A program made the position numbers and the translations under genes. Positions 28,591 through 36,435 of a DNA stretch of 64,000 bases are shown here, in pieces. Source of the stretch: Streptococcus sp. 'caviae' (GTDB taxonomy: Bacteria > Bacillota > Bacilli > Lactobacillales > Streptococcaceae); the NCBI RefSeq assembly GCF_001937065.1, contig NZ_MOWR01000004.1, positions 153,435-217,434 on the forward strand, given 5' to 3'. Numbering within the stretch: position 1 is the stretch's first letter; each line of letters opens with the position of its first letter. Under the pieces are notes generated by a model that was not told the DNA's origin, searched no databases, and saw nothing but the letters and a program-made list of their open reading frames with translations.

Positions 28591-28641
28591 AGAGAGTGGG
28601 TAGAAATCAATCATTCAAAAATTGATTTCTACCCACTCTCT
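28591..28641. repeat. Perfect 21-bp hairpin, member of a dispersed terminator-like repeat
   Basis: The arm AGAGAGTGGGTAGAAATC and onward (21 bases) is repeated in inverse orientation after a 9-base loop, then TTATTTTT. 16 of the first 18 bases match the inverse of 39612-39629, and the 43761-43778 end is similar. It can terminate both the HAD gene and the leftward phosphatase operon. Confidence 0.7.
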
Positions 28642-28766
28642 TATTTTTAGCTGTTCGGTCTGAAACAGACCACTGGACTTTCAGGTCACCACCTTAATAC
28701 CAGGACCTGGTGAGAACTAAAATTTTCAATTTTTGGGTTGCTCCACTCCCTCTTTTTGAAAAGGTA

Positions 28767-29408
28767 TCAAATGCTTTGTTTTAAAACTGCTTTTTCATAA
28801 GACGTGTCGTTCCAAGTGATCAGCTTAAAATGTTTGAAGTCTGCTGTTTCTAAAATGGTGACACTGGCATTATCAAGCCCGCCGTCCCGGCGAAGCTGAG
28901 CAGGTTCGCAGCCTAAGAGTGACTGAATAGCGGCTGTCAGTGTGGCCCCGTGGCCCACCAGTAAAATATTTTGGGCCTGTAAGTCCTTAAGTGATTTCAC
29001 AAAGTTTGAGACGCGGTGCGTTACACGGTAAACAGACTCAGCATCAAAGATGGAATGATCAAACTGTGCCAAATTATGGCGGAAAGCCTTCATTTGTTTA
29101 GGATAGATGGAGCTGACCAGACTGATTTTTTGACCTTCCAATCTGCCCAGATTCCATTCTCGCAGATTTTTAGTATAGGTGATATCTGTTGGATAAAGGT
29201 TTTCCTGAGTGATAATCTGGCTGGTGAGCCTGGCGCGTTTGAGGTCGCTGGAATACACTCTGTCAAATTTGATATCTTTCAAATAGTGTCCCAGAAGTTC
29301 AAGTTCCTTAACAGAGCTTTCCAGAAGCGGCGAGTCTCCGCTGGCACCCTGAAAGCGGCCTTCCAAATTCCATTGCGTTTTTCCGTGTCTGACAAAATAC
29401 AGTTTCAC
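28767..29408 (-). CDS. Histidine phosphatase (phosphoglycerate-mutase family)
   Basis: About 213 residues. The RHG motif (YFVRHGKTQWNLEGRFQG) near the N-terminus and the second catalytic His in LLVGHGATL near residue 150 define the family; the RVYSSDLKRA segment is also typical. The start is uncertain: GTG 29408 sits 10 bases after GGAG and gives a normal N-terminus, while a longer frame reaches 29426. Last gene of a leftward four-gene operon with popT, ybaK and yccF. Substrate unknown. Confidence 0.87.
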   Translation of the reverse strand: MKLYFVRHGKTQWNLEGRFQGASGDSPLLESSVKELELLGHYLKDIKFDRVYSSDLKRARLTSQIITQENLYPTDITYTKNLREWNLGRLEGQKISLVSSIYPKQMKAFRHNLAQFDHSIFDAESVYRVTHRVSNFVKSLKDLQAQNILLVGHGATLTAAIQSLLGCEPAQLRRDGGLDNASVTILETADFKHFKLITWNDTSYEKAVLKQSI

Positions 29409-29428
29409 AATTCTTACATCTCCCAAAT

Positions 29429-29791
29429 CTAATCAATAATTTCAACACCAAAAGGAAAAAGACTGATACCGGCCATCTTTACCGATTGTACAGCGAAAGG
29501 AATTCCGATAATGGTTATGCAAAGGACAGCAGCACTGGACAGATGCATCAGAGCCAGTTCCCATCCGGCCAGTAAAATCCAGATGATATTCCCTAAGAGG
29601 CTGGAGAAGCGGTTGGAAAAGACGATTGTTTTGCCAAAGGGAAAAAGGCCGAAAGAGCCGATTTTAAAGCACTGCAGTCCAAAAGGAATTCCTAAAACGG
29701 TGATACAGAGCACTAGCCCCACTGCATACCAAGCAATGGCAGCCCAAAGTCCAGCACAAAAGAACCAAATAATGTTTCCAAGTACTCTCAT
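29429..29791 (-). CDS. YccF-domain inner-membrane protein
   Basis: A 120-residue protein made of two similar halves (LGNIIWFFCAGLW ... LCITVLGIPFGLQ and LGNIIWILLAGWE ... LCITIIGIPFAVQ), the hallmark of the YccF family. Four hydrophobic segments. Function unknown. It lies 3 bases after ybaK and 20 before the phosphatase gene in one operon. Confidence 0.9.
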   Translation of the reverse strand: MRVLGNIIWFFCAGLWAAIAWYAVGLVLCITVLGIPFGLQCFKIGSFGLFPFGKTIVFSNRFSSLLGNIIWILLAGWELALMHLSSAAVLCITIIGIPFAVQSVKMAGISLFPFGVEIID

Positions 29792-29794
29792 TTT

Positions 29795-30268
29795 CTACTC
29801 CTTAATATCAGCAAATTCAGCATGGACAAAGTCTGCCAAAACTTGGCTGTCAATGCCAATAGACCGGCCGATTTCACCAGCTGATACAATCATTTTTCCC
29901 TTTTCAAGCGCCGTGCTGTCAATATAGATAGGAAAAGGATGTTTTTGCCTGATGCCGACAGGATTATTCGCACCGTGAACGTAGCCGGTTGTTTTTTGCA
30001 GTTCCTTTTGCGGAATCATGCTGACTTTTTTATTGCCCGATATTTTAGCCAGCTTTTTTTCAGACAGGTGCTCTGTGATGGGAATAATTCCGATAATTGG
30101 GCCTGTCTTATCGCCTTTTAGAGCCAGCGTTTTAAAAATATCTTCCTCTCGGATATCTTCCGGCAAGTCTCCTTCTAAGGCATTGATGGCTAAACTGTCG
30201 TGTTCTATTTTTGCTTTATCCAAAATCTGATCAACCAGTGTTTTTTTCAGTTTATGCTTTTTACTCAT
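29795..30268 (-). CDS. ybaK: Cys-tRNA(Pro)/Cys-tRNA(Cys) deacylase YbaK
   Basis: A 157-residue YbaK/EbsC-type editing enzyme that hydrolyses mischarged Cys-tRNA(Pro). GYVHGANNPVGIR and the Lys/Arg-rich nucleotide region match the family; length is normal. The start overlaps the stop of the upstream popT by 4 bases (ATGA), showing coupling. Confidence 0.92.
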   Translation of the reverse strand: MSKKHKLKKTLVDQILDKAKIEHDSLAINALEGDLPEDIREEDIFKTLALKGDKTGPIIGIIPITEHLSEKKLAKISGNKKVSMIPQKELQKTTGYVHGANNPVGIRQKHPFPIYIDSTALEKGKMIVSAGEIGRSIGIDSQVLADFVHAEFADIKE

Positions 30269-31107
30269 TTGTATTTTTCCTCAAGTTTGCTCATCCAAGC
30301 TCCCAAAGCAATACCGGCTATACAGCACAAAGCAGCCAGTAAGAAGGTTACCCAGCTGCTGCCAGCATAAGAGATACTCTCAGCATTTCTTGGATTTGGA
30401 ATAATAATCAAAAGCGTACTGGAAATGACAAGTCCTAAAATAAAGTGATAAACACGGGAATGATAATGGTTCAAAGCGTAGTCCATAGCCTTTGAAAAGA
30501 GCAGCACAGCTGCCATACCGCCGATAGCAATCGGCAGAAAAACACCCATTAGATCAAGGTTTTTAAAACCGGTCAGCATGGGTGAATAAAGGCCCATGAT
30601 TAAAAGGAGATTGGACGGACTGAGTCCCGGCACCAAGACACCAAGAGCAATCAGGACACCGGCCAGAACAAAGCTGGCAAAGTTGGCTGGAATGGTACCG
30701 ACCAAGTCATTTAAGAAGTAGAGCAAAAGGCCGGAGACCAAAAAGGTTCCTAAAAGCCAGATCCAGTCTGCTTTATCGCGTTTAGATTTTTGAGTGGATT
30801 CAGCAAACAAGGTTGGCAGAGTTCCGACAATCGTTCCTGTAAAGGCCCAGAGAACAGGAACTTGATAATGTTCCAGCAGGTATTCTAAAGGTGCAGAAAA
30901 AAGAGCGATTCCCAGAATGCCGCCGATTCCTACAGGGATAAAGAAAAGAACATTTTTGACAAAATCTTTTGACAGGTGTGCCAAAAATGAAATGATACGC
31001 TCATACAGCCCTAAAATAGATGCCAATACTCCGCCAGATACGCCAGGCAGAATAAAGCCCAAGGCAATGATAACTCCTTTGATTAATCTTGCTATCCAAG
31101 AAATCAT
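30265..31107 (-). CDS. popT: DUF368 undecaprenyl-phosphate translocase PopT
   Basis: A 280-residue DUF368 protein with about eight membrane segments and the family sequences ALGFILPGVSGGVLASILGLYE and LGVLVPGLSPSNLLLIMGLY, an inverted-repeat pair of re-entrant regions. DUF368 proteins (PopT) were recently shown to flip undecaprenyl phosphate back across the membrane for wall-precursor recycling. ATG 31107 follows GGAGGAAATC; an upstream TTG lies ahead of that ribosome site. First gene of the popT-ybaK-yccF-phosphatase operon. Confidence 0.9.
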   Translation of the reverse strand: MISWIARLIKGVIIALGFILPGVSGGVLASILGLYERIISFLAHLSKDFVKNVLFFIPVGIGGILGIALFSAPLEYLLEHYQVPVLWAFTGTIVGTLPTLFAESTQKSKRDKADWIWLLGTFLVSGLLLYFLNDLVGTIPANFASFVLAGVLIALGVLVPGLSPSNLLLIMGLYSPMLTGFKNLDLMGVFLPIAIGGMAAVLLFSKAMDYALNHYHSRVYHFILGLVISSTLLIIIPNPRNAESISYAGSSWVTFLLAALCCIAGIALGAWMSKLEEKYK

Positions 31108-31151
31108 GATTTCCTCCAAAATAAAATAATATACCTTCCCATTATATCATT

Positions 31152-32135
31152 TTAAAGCTGATTATAATAGACTTGAATTAAATCCAGAAAGTCCTGTACG
31201 GAATAATCGCTGGCAAAAAATTCTGCAGCAGCCCCATTCCAATAGTCATCTGGGTCTTGATGGTCTGTCCCGCCTAAATAGCTGGACACCATCTGGTGCG
31301 TCCAGACAGTTCCTGAAGCATCTTTTTGGCCCAGCGTAACTGGCAGCTGGTATTTTTTAAGCATGACAGCCGTATAATAAGCGGCATTGGCTAACTGTCT
31401 GGCGAAATTTTCCTGGCTGTGCTCGCGTATCAGTTCAAACTGCAGGTAATAAGGATTGCCTTTAGGACCGGCACCCTGAGCCATGTAGCGATCATCGGCA
31501 ATCTGAAAAATACTGTCTTTGTCAATAAAGCTGTGGACAAAGACGCCGGCTGATTTGTAATTCTGCTTCATATAAGAGACCTCGCTCTGAAGAGATGAAC
31601 TGTCGTTGCCGGTATCGTGAATGATAATACCCTTAGGCTGTGCAGATGCCCCAAAATAAGCTTGCTGTTTAAACTGCTGGTAAATAGCCTGGGTAATTTC
31701 AGCATGAGGGTAATTTAAAGAAGCAATGTACTGATTGATGGTATTGGTCTGCTGAATTTGAAGGTTTTTAGCATCAAGGTAATAGCTGCGCCCCCTTAAT
31801 GTTATTTTAGCCAGAGTCACCTGTTTGCCTTTTAATTTTGTCAGAAAATAGCCTTCCACTTGTACAGTTGCATTTTGTTCTAAGCTGTCGGCAGCCAAAT
31901 CAAATAAATAAGGATAGAGCATCGGTGAAGAATCAGCTGTAATAATCGCCTTTTGATTGACTTTATAAGAAGCAGAAACATGAAAGCGGTGCTGGTAGAT
32001 AAAAAAAGTAAGTGCCAAAAGAGCAAGCAGGAGACCTGCAAGGACTGGATACTTCATTTGTTTTTTCTTTTTGCGCTGCCGGCTGCGCCGGCCTCTAGCA
32101 GGAGATTGTTTCTTCGTTTTTCGTTTTTTAGCCAT
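31152..32135 (-). CDS. Membrane-anchored N-acetylmuramoyl-L-alanine amidase (Amidase_2)
   Basis: A 327-residue protein: a very basic cytoplasmic start (KKRKTKKQSPARGRRSRQRKK), one membrane helix at about residues 28-47, a linker, then a zinc amidase domain at about residues 165-310 with IIIHDTGN, VHSFID and WTHQMVSSYLGGTDHQDP supplying the metal ligands. It should cut the MurNAc-L-Ala bond in peptidoglycan from the outer face of the membrane. The frame is open upstream to 32210, but ATG 32135 gives the natural basic start and matches the promoter geometry: no ribosome site and a predicted transcription start exactly at the A of ATG. Confidence 0.88.
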   Translation of the reverse strand: MAKKRKTKKQSPARGRRSRQRKKKKQMKYPVLAGLLLALLALTFFIYQHRFHVSASYKVNQKAIITADSSPMLYPYLFDLAADSLEQNATVQVEGYFLTKLKGKQVTLAKITLRGRSYYLDAKNLQIQQTNTINQYIASLNYPHAEITQAIYQQFKQQAYFGASAQPKGIIIHDTGNDSSSLQSEVSYMKQNYKSAGVFVHSFIDKDSIFQIADDRYMAQGAGPKGNPYYLQFELIREHSQENFARQLANAAYYTAVMLKKYQLPVTLGQKDASGTVWTHQMVSSYLGGTDHQDPDDYWNGAAAEFFASDYSVQDFLDLIQVYYNQL

Positions 32136-32141
32136 ATCATT

Positions 32142-32150
32142 ATCATAGCA
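32142..32150 (-). promoter_or_regulatory. Extended -10 of the amidase gene
   Basis: On the minus strand TGCTATGAT, hexamer 32147-32142. The seventh base downstream is 32135, the A of the ATG, so the transcript should be leaderless. Confidence 0.55.
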
Positions 32151-32216
32151 CGATTGCTTTAAAAAAACTGAAATCAAGAAAAAAGGCAGCTGATTTTTTA
32201 AGAAGAACATGATGCC

Positions 32217-32250
32217 AAATGAAAAAGAACGGGAGCTTTAATCCCGTTCT
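32217..32250 (-). terminator. Leftward terminator after the thiT region
   Basis: On the minus strand AGAACGGGA / TCCCGTTCT stem with 7-base loop, then TTTTTCATTT. The 348-base gap 32136-32483 holds this, the amidase promoter and otherwise only a weak 66-codon GTG-start frame that I do not accept. Confidence 0.8.
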
Positions 32251-32483
32251 CAAATTGAAGATAAATCTCGTTTTGCTTGTGAATTGGGGAACTAATTCTG
32301 GCATTTACAGGGCTTAAAAAAATTTTGCCTTGAAGATAGTTCTGTCTATATTCCAAGAAAGCGGAATAGATAGCCCTGATGGCGGCGTCATTACTCACAA
32401 AAGAGTATCATCCGGAAGATGACGTATAAGCAATCAGTCATCAAAAGCAGTTGCTTTCGCCGTTCCGCTCTCTTTATGAATTG

Positions 32484-33065
32484 TCAGCTCCCTTTACCTG
32501 TTTTTGTTTTGGTCTTAGGCAAAAAGAACTGCGGCTGACTTGGCACCAGGACAAGCAGAACCAGAATAACCACTAGAAAGGTAAACAGTCCTGCACTGCC
32601 ATTGACCGTAAAGGAATACCAGAAAGGAGACATTCCTTTTGGTGCGTAACTTCCCCAAAAGATAAAGCCGGCGATGTAATGGCAGACATATCTGGTGAAG
32701 GTGGCAGCAAAAGCTCCAATAATGGCATAGGACAGAGCCTTGGACTTGTGCCCCTTTTTAAGAGCCTGCTGAAGGGGCTTTTGCATAAAACCGGCAAAAC
32801 CCATGCAAAGAAAAGCAAGGATATATTCCAGAATGACCTGTGAAAAGCTGAGATAGTAGACTTTGGCCAAAAGAAAATGCAGCAGCCCCCAGAGAAGACC
32901 GGATAAAATCCCATATTTAGCGCCTCTTCTCAGAGAAAAGATAATGAGCGGAATGGCTCCGAAGGACGGGGTAAACCAGCTGGCAAAATCAGGCAGGAGT
33001 GACAGGACCATGGCTAAAGCAGCAGCCAGTGCCGCTTCGACAAGAATGACAGAATTTTTGGACAT
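32484..33065 (-). CDS. thiT: ECF-transporter substrate-binding component ThiT (thiamine)
   Basis: A 193-residue S component with six membrane segments. It matches ThiT: ALAMVLSLLPDFASWFTPSFGAIPLI near the start and the pattern of aromatic residues in the last helices (YVCHYIAGFIFWGSYAP) that bind thiamine. It works with the shared ECF module EcfAA'T, which is not encoded nearby. ATG 33065 follows GGAGG. The upstream TPP riboswitch confirms the assignment. The leftward transcript ends at the hairpin at 32217. Confidence 0.95.
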   Translation of the reverse strand: MSKNSVILVEAALAAALAMVLSLLPDFASWFTPSFGAIPLIIFSLRRGAKYGILSGLLWGLLHFLLAKVYYLSFSQVILEYILAFLCMGFAGFMQKPLQQALKKGHKSKALSYAIIGAFAATFTRYVCHYIAGFIFWGSYAPKGMSPFWYSFTVNGSAGLFTFLVVILVLLVLVPSQPQFFLPKTKTKTGKGS

Positions 33066-33091
33066 AAAAAGACCTCCTTCATTCAAGGAGT
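33066..33091 (-). promoter_or_regulatory. Expression platform of the TPP riboswitch
   Basis: AGACTCCTT-gaat-gAAGGAGGTCTTTTT on the minus strand: a hairpin whose 3' arm contains the GGAGG ribosome site and is followed by a T-run, so it can both stop transcription and hide the ribosome site. Confidence 0.7.
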
Positions 33092-33117
33092 CTGCATGTG
33101 TTAATTTCATCAATTAG

Positions 33118-33200
33118 TCACATCCCCACGCCAGTATTAACTAGATCAGGTCCATAGGATTTTGCAAAAAGCAATCTCAGCTAAGAAGCACTCCTTGTGA
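33118..33200 (-). ncRNA. TPP riboswitch (THI element)
   Basis: On the minus strand the conserved parts occur in order: AAGGAGTGC, GCTGAGAT, GACCTGATCTAGTTAATACTGG split over two segments, and GGGGATGTG, with TCACA and TGTGA closing the P1 stem. These are the universal TPP-binding bases. It sits upstream of thiT and should turn it off when thiamine pyrophosphate is plentiful. Confidence 0.95.
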
Positions 33201-33246
33201 TATTCTATTAACTACATTATATGACGGAAACCAAAGACTGTCAAGC

Positions 33247-34092
33247 TTATTCATTTACCGGTCCGAATAATTTTTCATAGGTTGCTTTGGTGTCTTTGTT
33301 AACAGCAATTTGATTGAGGTCCAGTGTGTGTTTAAACCCTTGCAGCCGTCCCTGAGAAGTGTATTGGTGCAGGTCGTAGTTTAACTTGGTCTTGGGAACA
33401 GCTTCAAAATAGCCTGAGTCGGTGCCGTAAGTAGGTATCCAGATGGCATCAAAGCCCTTGGTAGAAATGCTGTGTTCCTCCATGAAATAGGTACCAATAT
33501 AGATGCCGACATTCTCGGCACCGAGGCGTTTCAATTCATCACGGAAAGCCTTGACGCCCTTATTCATGTCAGACATGGTTTTCTCTTCAACATCAAGCCA
33601 ATAGAAAGTCGGATTGTAAGGCGAAGCATTTTTATAGAAAGTTTTGGCTTCAGCTTTCATCTTCTTGACACTAGACCCGCGGACATAGGCGTAGACGGCT
33701 ACAGGAATACCTCGTTTTTGAAATTCTTCAATATGTGTCTTAAACGATTTATCAACTCCGGAACTGTGAGCGGCATTGTTTTTCTTGGCGATACCTGAGC
33801 CGCCCTGCACACGAATAATAGCACCCGATATGTTGCTAGACAGGGTATCATAATCAATTTCGCTGGGCAGCTGCCAGCCGGAGATATCAATAATCGGATT
33901 AAGAGTAAAAGTGTCTCCATCTGAATTTGTTTTTTGTTTCTTTGCAGTTTGTTCAATTTCAGGAATTGATTTTCGAGCTGCAGCTAATTCTTTTTGCCGC
34001 GCATTTTCAGAACGGCTGTTGCTCAAAATTAACAATAAAGCGAACAAACTGAAGAAAGCCAGAACAAAAACAGGCTTAATTCTTCTTCTCAT
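33247..34092 (-). CDS. GH25 family lysozyme (1,4-beta-N-acetylmuramidase), membrane-anchored
   Basis: A 281-residue protein: basic start RRRIKP, one membrane helix at about residues 6-24, a short charged linker and a GH25 domain. The catalytic DE pair is in FYWLDVEE near residue 175, and the first conserved Asp is in IIDISGWQLP. GH25 enzymes cut between MurNAc and GlcNAc. ATG 34092 is taken; GGGGAG touches the ATG with no spacer, so it cannot act as a normal ribosome site. Promoter geometry predicts a transcript that starts one base before the ATG. Confidence 0.88.
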   Translation of the reverse strand: MRRRIKPVFVLAFFSLFALLLILSNSRSENARQKELAAARKSIPEIEQTAKKQKTNSDGDTFTLNPIIDISGWQLPSEIDYDTLSSNISGAIIRVQGGSGIAKKNNAAHSSGVDKSFKTHIEEFQKRGIPVAVYAYVRGSSVKKMKAEAKTFYKNASPYNPTFYWLDVEEKTMSDMNKGVKAFRDELKRLGAENVGIYIGTYFMEEHSISTKGFDAIWIPTYGTDSGYFEAVPKTKLNYDLHQYTSQGRLQGFKHTLDLNQIAVNKDTKATYEKLFGPVNE

Positions 34093-34099
34093 CTCCCCT

Positions 34100-34128
34100 A
34101 TTTTAACGTAAAGTTTGGAAAAAAGCAA
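34100..34128 (-). promoter_or_regulatory. Promoter of the GH25 gene
   Basis: On the minus strand TTGCTT (34128-34123), 17-base spacer, TAAAAT (34105-34100). Position 34093, one base before the ATG, is the predicted transcription start. Confidence 0.55.
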
Positions 34129-34153
34129 AATATGTCTGCTGGGCAGCATCAGA

Positions 34154-34170
34154 TATAGCTATTAACTATA
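34154..34170 (+). promoter_or_regulatory. MET-box (MtaR/MetR operator)
   Basis: TATAGCTATTAACTATA, a 17-base site that fits the streptococcal MET-box consensus TATAGTTtsaAACTATA with one change in the arms (C for T at position 6). It lies 92 bases before the MetE-like gene. Confidence 0.65.
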
Positions 34171-34261
34171 ATAAATCATAATATATTTATATTTTACAGC
34201 TATAGGAACAGATGATAAAATGAAAGACAATCATTTCCATCTATCTAATAAGGAGAAAAAA

Positions 34262-35392
34262 ATGACAAAAAAATATTTTGAACATGTCGGCAGTTTTTTG
34301 CGTCCGGAAGCTCTGAAAAAAGCTCGGGAAGCATTTGAAGCTGGAAACATTTCTAAAGAGCAGCTGCGGGCCACTGAAGATCAGCTGATTAAAGAATTGG
34401 TTGACAAGGAGATAGCGGCAGGGCTCGAAAAGGTGACCGACGGGGAATTTCGCCGTGCCTACTGGCATTTGGACTTTTTCTGGGGATTTCAGGGGATTGA
34501 CCATGTTCAAGCAGCCGAAGGCTATCACTTTCACGATGAGACAACCAAGGCTGACTCGGCTCTGATTGCCGGAAAGATAAGCGGAGAAAACCATCCCTTT
34601 GTTGCAGATTACAAGTTCTTATATGATTTAGTTGCCGATAAGGAAGATGTCGAAGCCAAATATACTATTCCAGCGCCGGCACAGTTCTATTTTGAATTAA
34701 TCCGCGATGCTGACCATGTTGCCAAGTTAAGTGCAGTTTATCCCGATTTTGCTGAATTGCGGGAGGACATAAAAAAGGCCTACCTGACAGTGATAGAAGA
34801 CCTGTTCAATGCTGGCCTTAGAACACTGCAGGTGGATGACTGTACTTGGGGGACTTTGGTTGATGAGGCCTTTTTGACAGCCTGGGGTGCTCCGCAGAAC
34901 AAGACTTCTAAACAGGTCAGGGATGAACTGGCAGATATTTTTCTGACGTTAAATAATGATGTGTATCAAAATGTTCCGGCGGGTCTGCAGGTCAACACCC
35001 ATGTCTGCCGAGGCAACTATCATTCGACATGGGCTTCATCAGGCGGATATGGACCTGTTGCCCACGAGCTGTTTGGCGAGGAAGCGGCCAAAACTTACTT
35101 TTTGGAATTTGACAGTGAGCGGGCAGGCGGTTTTGAACCTTTAGCAGATTTTAAGGATCCAGATAAGGTGGCAGTCCTTGGCTTGATTACTTCAAAGGAT
35201 GCTAAGCTTGAAGATAAAGATGCTGTCATTGCCCGTCTGAAAGAGGCCAGTCAGTATGTGCCGCTGGATCAGCTCTGGCTGTCTACCCAGTGCGGCTTTG
35301 CATCAACGGAAGAAGGAAACATCTTGACAGAGGAAGATCAATGGGCTAAATTAGAACTGGTAAAAGAAATTATTGATCAAGTCTGGAGATAA
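34262..35392 (+). CDS. MetE-like methyltransferase (cobalamin-independent methionine synthase C-terminal family)
   Basis: A 376-residue single-domain protein of the UROD/MetE C-terminal family, like B. subtilis YxjG/YxjH. Zinc-ligand motifs NTHVCRGNYH (His, Cys) near residue 245 and WLSTQCGFAS (Cys) near residue 345 are present. These short MetE relatives lack the N-terminal half of true MetE, so the methyl donor is likely something other than the polyglutamyl folate; B. subtilis members are tied to methionine recycling. AAGGAG precedes ATG 34262. The next two genes overlap or abut it, and a MET-box lies upstream. Confidence 0.88.
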   Translation: MTKKYFEHVGSFLRPEALKKAREAFEAGNISKEQLRATEDQLIKELVDKEIAAGLEKVTDGEFRRAYWHLDFFWGFQGIDHVQAAEGYHFHDETTKADSALIAGKISGENHPFVADYKFLYDLVADKEDVEAKYTIPAPAQFYFELIRDADHVAKLSAVYPDFAELREDIKKAYLTVIEDLFNAGLRTLQVDDCTWGTLVDEAFLTAWGAPQNKTSKQVRDELADIFLTLNNDVYQNVPAGLQVNTHVCRGNYHSTWASSGGYGPVAHELFGEEAAKTYFLEFDSERAGGFEPLADFKDPDKVAVLGLITSKDAKLEDKDAVIARLKEASQYVPLDQLWLSTQCGFASTEEGNILTEEDQWAKLELVKEIIDQVWR

Positions 35393-35393
35393 T

Positions 35394-35909
35394 ATGCCGC
35401 TTAAAAAAATCAGCCGCATTGCGATTCTGTCAGCACTAGCGATCGTTTTGCGGATCGCCTTTGCCGGCTTGCCCAATATTCAGCCTATAACTGCCATCTT
35501 TTTAGTATGCGCAGTTTTTTACGGCTTGTGGGAAAGCGTATTGATAATGTCCGTAACAATGCTGGTTACCAGTTTTCTGCTGGGATTCGGACCCTGGGTT
35601 TTGGGTCAGATAATAAGTTTTGCCAGCATCCTGTTCCTATGGAAATTCATTTGTTACCCTCTGACCAAATCTTTGCCTTTGGGCAGGATAAAGGAGATGA
35701 TTCTGCAGGCTGTTTTGGCCGGTTTGATGAGTATTCTCTACGGTATAATCGTTGATGCTTACTCAGCTTTGCTGTTTGCAGCTCCATTGTTTGCTTATAT
35801 TCTGGCCGGCATGACCTTTAATCTGATGCATGCTGTTTCAACAATGCTCTTTTACCCCCTTATCGTATCAATTTTTAGGAGATTTGTATTTAATGAAAAA
35901 ACTATGTAA
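35394..35909 (+). CDS. ECF-transporter S component (substrate unassigned)
   Basis: A 171-residue integral membrane protein with six hydrophobic segments and the N-terminal SRIAILSALAIVLRIAF that contains the AxxxA helix S components use to dock on EcfT. The pattern GLPNIQPITAIFLVCAVFYG resembles cobalamin-type (CblT/CbrT) S components more than ThiT or RibU, but I cannot fix the substrate. It starts 1 base after the MetE-like stop, with GGAG inside the previous gene, and overlaps the next gene, so the three are translated together. Confidence 0.83.
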   Translation: MPLKKISRIAILSALAIVLRIAFAGLPNIQPITAIFLVCAVFYGLWESVLIMSVTMLVTSFLLGFGPWVLGQIISFASILFLWKFICYPLTKSLPLGRIKEMILQAVLAGLMSILYGIIVDAYSALLFAAPLFAYILAGMTFNLMHAVSTMLFYPLIVSIFRRFVFNEKTM

Positions 35910-36279
35910 ATTTTTAGTGTTAACCGGAATTGTCTTCCTTTTGGCAGCCTGCAGCAACAGGGGAAGCAACAGCAGGACTGAGACATCCAAAGACCTTCAG
36001 GTCAGGCTGATTGTTAAGACCGGTTCTGATAAAACGGATGAAAAGGTTTCCTTTAAAAAAGGAGATACCGTGATGGATGTGCTGAAGGCTAACTATAAGG
36101 TCAAAGAAAAAGGCGGCTTCATCACTGCCATTGACGGCCTGTCTCAGGACGAGAAGGCCGGACGTTACTGGATGTTTGATGTTAATAATAAGTTAGCTCC
36201 TAAGTCAGCTGATAAGATCAAGGTCAAAGACGGCGATAAGATTGAATTTTACCAGAAAGTCTATAAGGATAAGAATTAA
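35893..36279 (+). CDS. DUF4430 lipoprotein (cobalamin-binding-like fold)
   Basis: A 128-residue lipoprotein: signal sequence with lipobox LLAACSN (Cys near residue 18), a Ser/Arg linker and a DUF4430 domain (VDVLKANYKVKEKGGFITAIDG then RYWMFDVNNKLAP). DUF4430 is related to the beta domain of intrinsic-factor/transcobalamin proteins. Coupled to the ECF S component by a 17-base overlap, it is probably the surface capture protein for that transporter's substrate. Confidence 0.85.
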   Translation: MKKLCKFLVLTGIVFLLAACSNRGSNSRTETSKDLQVRLIVKTGSDKTDEKVSFKKGDTVMDVLKANYKVKEKGGFITAIDGLSQDEKAGRYWMFDVNNKLAPKSADKIKVKDGDKIEFYQKVYKDKN

Positions 36280-36393
36280 AGCAGGTACCTGTGCTGATTA
36301 TTATGATGTCAGCAGAGAAAAACTCAAGCGGCTGTGCTTTTAGCTATGAAAACGCACCAATACCAGAGAATTCATTTACTTTTTTTCTAAAAG

Positions 36394-36402
36394 TGATATG
36401 AT
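36394..36402 (+). promoter_or_regulatory. Extended -10 promoter of ppc
   Basis: TGATATGAT, hexamer 36397-36402. Confidence 0.55.
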
Positions 36403-36435
36403 AGAAAATATCAATAAAGAAGGGAATTGCATTTC

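Noticed and set aside
32198..32398. 66-codon GTG-start frame on the minus strand
   Set aside because: No ribosome site, and its end is encoded by the terminator hairpin at 32226-32250.
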